The translations under genes were made by a program, and so were the position numbers. A DNA stretch of 8,490 bases from positions 1 through 8,490 of the forward strand of contig CAZXWI010000062.1 in assembly GCA_964644555.1 (NCBI GenBank), written 5' to 3'. Within the stretch, counting starts at the first letter, position 1; every line of letters begins with the position of its first letter. The notes under the pieces are model-generated. The model was not told the origin of the DNA, made no database searches, and saw only the letters and a list, made by a program, of their open reading frames with translations. This document shows, in pieces, positions 5,938 to 8,490 of this stretch. Source of the stretch: RUG14186 sp964644555. Lineage in GTDB: Bacteria; Bacillota; Clostridia; Eubacteriales; Anaerofustaceae.

Positions 5938-7548
5938 CTAAAGTTTTGCTTTTGCATTTTTAAGAGCAGCACCCACAAACCCCACAAACAACGGATGAGC
6001 TTTGTTTGGTCTGCTTTTGAATTCGGGGTGAAATTGAACTCCTATATAAAAATCGCATTCGGAGAGTTCTACAGCCTCAATGAGCTTGCCGTTGGGGGAA
6101 GTCCCGCTTAAGGTAAGCCCAGCATTTTCGAAGTCGGATTTGTAGGATAGGTTAAATTCGTAGCGGTGGCGGTGCCTTTCGCTTATATATTCTTCGTTGT
6201 ATAAGTGCGATAGGGTACTGCCTTCTTTTATTTTGCATATGTATGAGCCGAGGCGCAGAGTTCCGCCTTTGTCGATATCACCGCTTTGCCCCGGCATAAA
6301 ATCGATTACGGGGTGGGTGGTGTTTTCGTTAAATTCGGTGGAGTTTGCGTCGGTAAAGCCAAGCACATTTCTTGCGTATTCTATTACGGCAATCTGCATT
6401 CCCAAACATATGCCGAAAAATGGTATGTTATTTTTTCTGGCAAATTCGGTTGCAGTTACCATACCTTGCGTGCCTCTTGTGCCGAATCCACCGGGGATTA
6501 ATATTCCGTCAAGCTTTGATAAAATATCGGAGGCATTGTCTTTTGTAACCTCTTCGGAATCTATCCAGTGTATGCGAATATGTGTATCGTGGAAATACCC
6601 TGCATGGCGAAGTGCTTCGGCAACGGAAAGGTATGCGTCATGCAGGCAGACATATTTGCCAATGATTCCTATATCGGTGTAATAGGTTCTGTTTTTTATT
6701 TTATTAACCATTTCTTCCCACTGTGCTAAATCGGGTTTTGGGGCATTTATCCCAAGCTCTCTGCAGACCACATCTGAAAAACCTTCTTTTTCAAGCATGA
6801 GAGGTGCTTCATATAAATTGGGCAGGGTAATATTTTCTATTACGCAGTCCTCTTTAACATTGCAAAACATTGCTGTCTTTTTAAATATAGCCTCTTCCAA
6901 TGGTTCATCGCAGCGAAGAACGATTATGTTCGGGTTTATACCCATACCTTGCAACTCTTTGACGGAGTGCTGTGTCGGTTTGGATTTATGCTCGTTTGAA
7001 CACTTTAAATACGGAACCAATGTTACATGTATAAAGATACAATTCTCTTTTCCAACTTCCAATGATACCTGCCTTGCGGCTTCTATAAAGGGTTGCGATT
7101 CAATATCGCCTGTAGTTCCTCCGATTTCGGTTATTAGAACATCGGCATTTGTGTTTTTAGCCGATAGGTAAATAAATTCTTTGATTTCGTTGGTAATATG
7201 GGGAATGACTTGCACCGTTGAGCCTAAGTATTCGCCATGGCGCTCTTTCGAAATAACATTTTGATATACTTTGCCTGCGGTCAGGTTGGAATATTTGTTG
7301 AGATCTTCATCTATGAATCTTTCATAATGCCCTAAGTCGAGATCTGTTTCCGCCCCATCGGAGGTAACAAAGACTTCGCCATGCTGATATGGGCTCATAG
7401 TGCCGGGATCTACATTAATATACGGGTCAAGTTTTTGGGCAGCAACCTTAAGGCCTCTTGATTTTAATAATCTGCCCAATGAGGCAGCGGTTATGCCTTT
7501 GCCCAGCCCCGATACTACACCGCCTGTTACAAATATGTATTTTGTCAT
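5938..7548 (-). CDS. pyrG: CTP synthase PyrG
   Basis: Makes CTP from UTP using ATP and ammonia from glutamine; a cytoplasmic enzyme and the last step of de novo pyrimidine nucleotide synthesis. The 536-residue length is normal. The N-terminal amidoligase domain (about 1-265) carries FVTGGVVSGLGKG (6-18, Lys17 of the P-loop), QKLDPYINVDPGTMSPYQHGE (38-58) and EIGGTTGDIES (141-151). The C-terminal class I glutamine amidotransferase domain (about 290-536) carries GILIPGGFGTRG (348-359), the nucleophile in FFGICLGMQ (Cys381), RHRHRYEFN (458-466) and QFHPEFKSRP (505-514; His507 and Glu509 complete the triad). All key residues are present. A GGGGAGAG site lies 8 nt from the ATG. It is preceded by a long leader with a terminator, suggesting attenuation, and followed 82 bp later by dapL. 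Confidence 0.97.
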   Translation of the reverse strand: MTKYIFVTGGVVSGLGKGITAASLGRLLKSRGLKVAAQKLDPYINVDPGTMSPYQHGEVFVTSDGAETDLDLGHYERFIDEDLNKYSNLTAGKVYQNVISKERHGEYLGSTVQVIPHITNEIKEFIYLSAKNTNADVLITEIGGTTGDIESQPFIEAARQVSLEVGKENCIFIHVTLVPYLKCSNEHKSKPTQHSVKELQGMGINPNIIVLRCDEPLEEAIFKKTAMFCNVKEDCVIENITLPNLYEAPLMLEKEGFSDVVCRELGINAPKPDLAQWEEMVNKIKNRTYYTDIGIIGKYVCLHDAYLSVAEALRHAGYFHDTHIRIHWIDSEEVTKDNASDILSKLDGILIPGGFGTRGTQGMVTATEFARKNNIPFFGICLGMQIAVIEYARNVLGFTDANSTEFNENTTHPVIDFMPGQSGDIDKGGTLRLGSYICKIKEGSTLSHLYNEEYISERHRHRYEFNLSYKSDFENAGLTLSGTSPNGKLIEAVELSECDFYIGVQFHPEFKSRPNKAHPLFVGFVGAALKNAKAKL

Positions 7549-7614
7549 AATTCACTCTCCCCTACATTTATTATTTTTCATTTTTTATCGATTATCAGCC
7601 GAAGTTATTCCATT

Positions 7615-7663
7615 AAAAAACGGACAACGGTGCCTTCATTGTTTTAAAGACTCCATTGTCCGT
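7615..7663 (-). terminator. Intrinsic terminator/attenuator in the pyrG leader
   Basis: Minus-strand ACGGACAATGG (7663-7653) pairs with CCGTTGTCCGT (7630-7620) to give an 11-bp stem with one G-U pair, followed by a run of six T (7620-7615). The loop is about 22 nt and can pair further (GTC with GGC). It lies about 65 nt downstream of a strong promoter and 66 nt upstream of the pyrG start codon. The same hairpin could also simply end a short transcript. Confidence 0.82.
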
Positions 7664-7728
7664 AATTGATGATATTATATTTTAAAAAAAGTAATTTCGG
7701 TCGTTTGGGTTTGAAATATTTTTTCATG
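7615..7728 (-). ncRNA. pyrG 5' leader transcript (putative attenuator RNA)
   Basis: The stretch between the predicted start (about 7728) and the terminator T-tract is about 114 nt. It contains a run of seven U (7690-7684 region) just upstream of the terminator and a 27-codon open frame (7727-7644) that ends in the terminator loop. Regulation of pyrG by leader termination is established in Bacillus and Lactococcus, where transcripts begin GGGC and are extended with extra G at low CTP. Here the predicted start region reads TTCGACC, with no G run, so that mechanism is not evident. A free-standing small RNA is the alternative. Confidence 0.45.
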
Positions 7729-7734
7729 GTCGAA

Positions 7735-7763
7735 ATAATACACCCAAAAAAAGAGTTTGTCAA
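7735..7763 (-). promoter_or_regulatory. Strong sigma-A-type promoter of pyrG
   Basis: Minus-strand TTGACA (7758-7763, perfect) and TATTAT (7735-7740, 5/6) are separated by exactly 17 bp. Upstream of the -35 lie three A-tracts on the minus strand (T-runs at 7764-7770, 7779-7785 and 7788-7793), resembling an UP element or curved DNA. The predicted start is near 7728. It sits in the 260-bp gap after the EamA gene, so pyrG has its own promoter. Confidence 0.75.
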
Positions 7764-7808
7764 TTTTTTTAGGAAAAATTTTTTTAATTTTTTAAAACTT
7801 CGGCAGCA

Positions 7809-8222
7809 CTATAAAACCATTATCAAAGTCCCTGCCGTAATAAGCACACAGCCTATTAACGATTTCGGGCTGAATTTTTCATGTAAGAATACAAATGCCA
7901 AAATAAGAGTCATGACAACGCTGAGTTTGTCAATGGGAACGACCTTTGATGCTTCTCCTATTTGCAATGCTTTGTAGTAGCAAAGCCATGAAGCTCCCGT
8001 TGCCAACCCCGACAGAATAAGAAAGGTCCAGCTTTTTTTGCTTATTTCGCCTATGCCGCCTTGCGCATCTGTAAGAAATACCATTACCCATGCCATTATA
8101 ACTACGACAACGGTGCGTATGGCGGTTGCCAAATTGGAATTTACTCCCTCAATACCTATTTTGGCGAGTATGCTTGTGAGAGAGGCGAATATTGCAGACA
8201 ATAATGCGAATATGAGCCACAT
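7809..8222 (-). CDS. Single-domain EamA/DMT-superfamily transporter
   Basis: Predicted inner-membrane protein of 137 residues with about five hydrophobic segments (about 2-20, 34-51, 65-84, 97-114 and 119-137). It matches one EamA domain, including the C-terminal pattern from GEASKVVPIDKLS (89-101) through FLHEKFSPKSLIG (112-124). Most EamA transporters have two such domains in about 300 residues. Single-domain versions of about 140 residues are also common, so this is probably complete and not truncated, and it would be expected to act as a dimer. The ATG follows an excellent AAAAGGAG, with GGAG about 10 nt upstream. Substrate cannot be predicted. It is the first gene of the minus-strand cluster, but pyrG behind it has a separate promoter. 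Confidence 0.88.
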   Translation of the reverse strand: MWLIFALLSAIFASLTSILAKIGIEGVNSNLATAIRTVVVVIMAWVMVFLTDAQGGIGEISKKSWTFLILSGLATGASWLCYYKALQIGEASKVVPIDKLSVVMTLILAFVFLHEKFSPKSLIGCVLITAGTLIMVL

Positions 8223-8299
8223 TGTAATATATCTCCTTTTATTTAAATATAGTGTGGGTTTTGTAAATCGGATTTATACATAACTGATTTTACGCAGGG

Positions 8300-8328
8300 A
8301 TTATACATCAAACTGTTATGGTGTGCAA
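8300..8328 (-). promoter_or_regulatory. Putative promoter of the EamA gene
   Basis: Minus-strand TATAAT (8300-8305, perfect) is preceded after 17 bp by TTGCAC (8323-8328, TTG conserved). It gives a leader of about 70 nt. The remaining sequence to 8490 is AT-rich with no supportable gene. Confidence 0.5.
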
Positions 8329-8490
8329 TATAAATTTAATATATGTCAAAACAAATGATTAAATAAGTGTTGTTGTTTTAGGAAAAGCTATGTAAAGCAG
8401 TATTAAAAAGGACACGAAAGGTATCATGTAAAATTGCAGTACTTTTGTTTATAAATACATCAAATGAAAACTTGTATTGTATGCAGGAAA

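Noticed and set aside
6197..6682. 161-codon plus-strand open frame inside pyrG
   Set aside because: Antisense shadow of the strongly conserved glutaminase domain; no family features.
7620..7663. T-box or PyrR-binding element in the pyrG leader
   Set aside because: GGCACCG near the stem is only loosely T-box-like; no specifier stem or full T-box sequence, and no PyrR loop consensus, is visible.
7666..7977. 103-codon plus-strand open frame spanning the pyrG promoter and EamA 3' end
   Set aside because: Overlaps a strong promoter and a real gene on the other strand, with low-complexity translation.
8464..8490. Plus-strand ATG opening MKTCIVCRK at the window edge, resembling a C-x-x-C zinc-ribbon or YlxR-like start
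   Set aside because: Only nine codons are visible and there is no ribosome binding site upstream; cannot be supported.

Overview
This is an AT-rich chromosomal window with strong AGGAG-type ribosome binding sites and compact housekeeping genes. It contains parS-like sites of the Bacillus/Clostridium consensus, a DapL-type lysine/diaminopimelate pathway and PlsY. Together these suggest a low-GC Gram-positive bacterium, most likely a Clostridia member. That placement is inferred from gene content and signals, not from a marker gene.

Layout. The only convincing plus-strand gene encodes a family M29 metallo-aminopeptidase (250-1359). It converges on a minus-strand gene for a membrane-anchored DUF4097-type beta-repeat protein (1461-2396), and the two share a bidirectional terminator (1429-1457). 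A gene-free stretch (2397-3001) follows. It holds a promoter, two copies of a 73-bp structured repeat, a 26-bp perfect palindrome and another hairpin. A minus-strand cluster then reads, in transcription order, EamA-type transporter (8222-7809), pyrG (7548-5938), dapL (5855-4653), dapF (4588-3782) and plsY (3637-3002), ending at a clear terminator (2951-2971). The outer edges (1-249 and 8223-8490) hold upstream regions only.

How the genes fit together. DapL makes LL-diaminopimelate directly from tetrahydrodipicolinate, and DapF epimerises it to the meso form. They are adjacent, share an identical 14-bp start region, and supply peptidoglycan and lysine. PlsY starts phospholipid synthesis and PyrG makes CTP, which is needed for CDP-diacylglycerol as well as nucleic acids. 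The cluster therefore feeds envelope and nucleotide synthesis. pyrG sits behind a strong promoter and an intrinsic terminator in its leader, the layout of an attenuated gene. The GGG start used by the known CTP-sensing pyrG attenuators is not visible.

Most notable: a perfect 16-bp parS palindrome at 1399-1414 and a 15/16 match at 2493-2508 bracket the DUF4097 gene. This suggests a ParB-loading centromere region and, by analogy, closeness to the replication origin. The second site lies 2 bp from the first copy of the 73-bp repeat. No mobile element, CRISPR array, tRNA or rRNA was seen. I found no clearly new multi-gene system. The candidates for novelty are the structured repeat and the pyrG leader.
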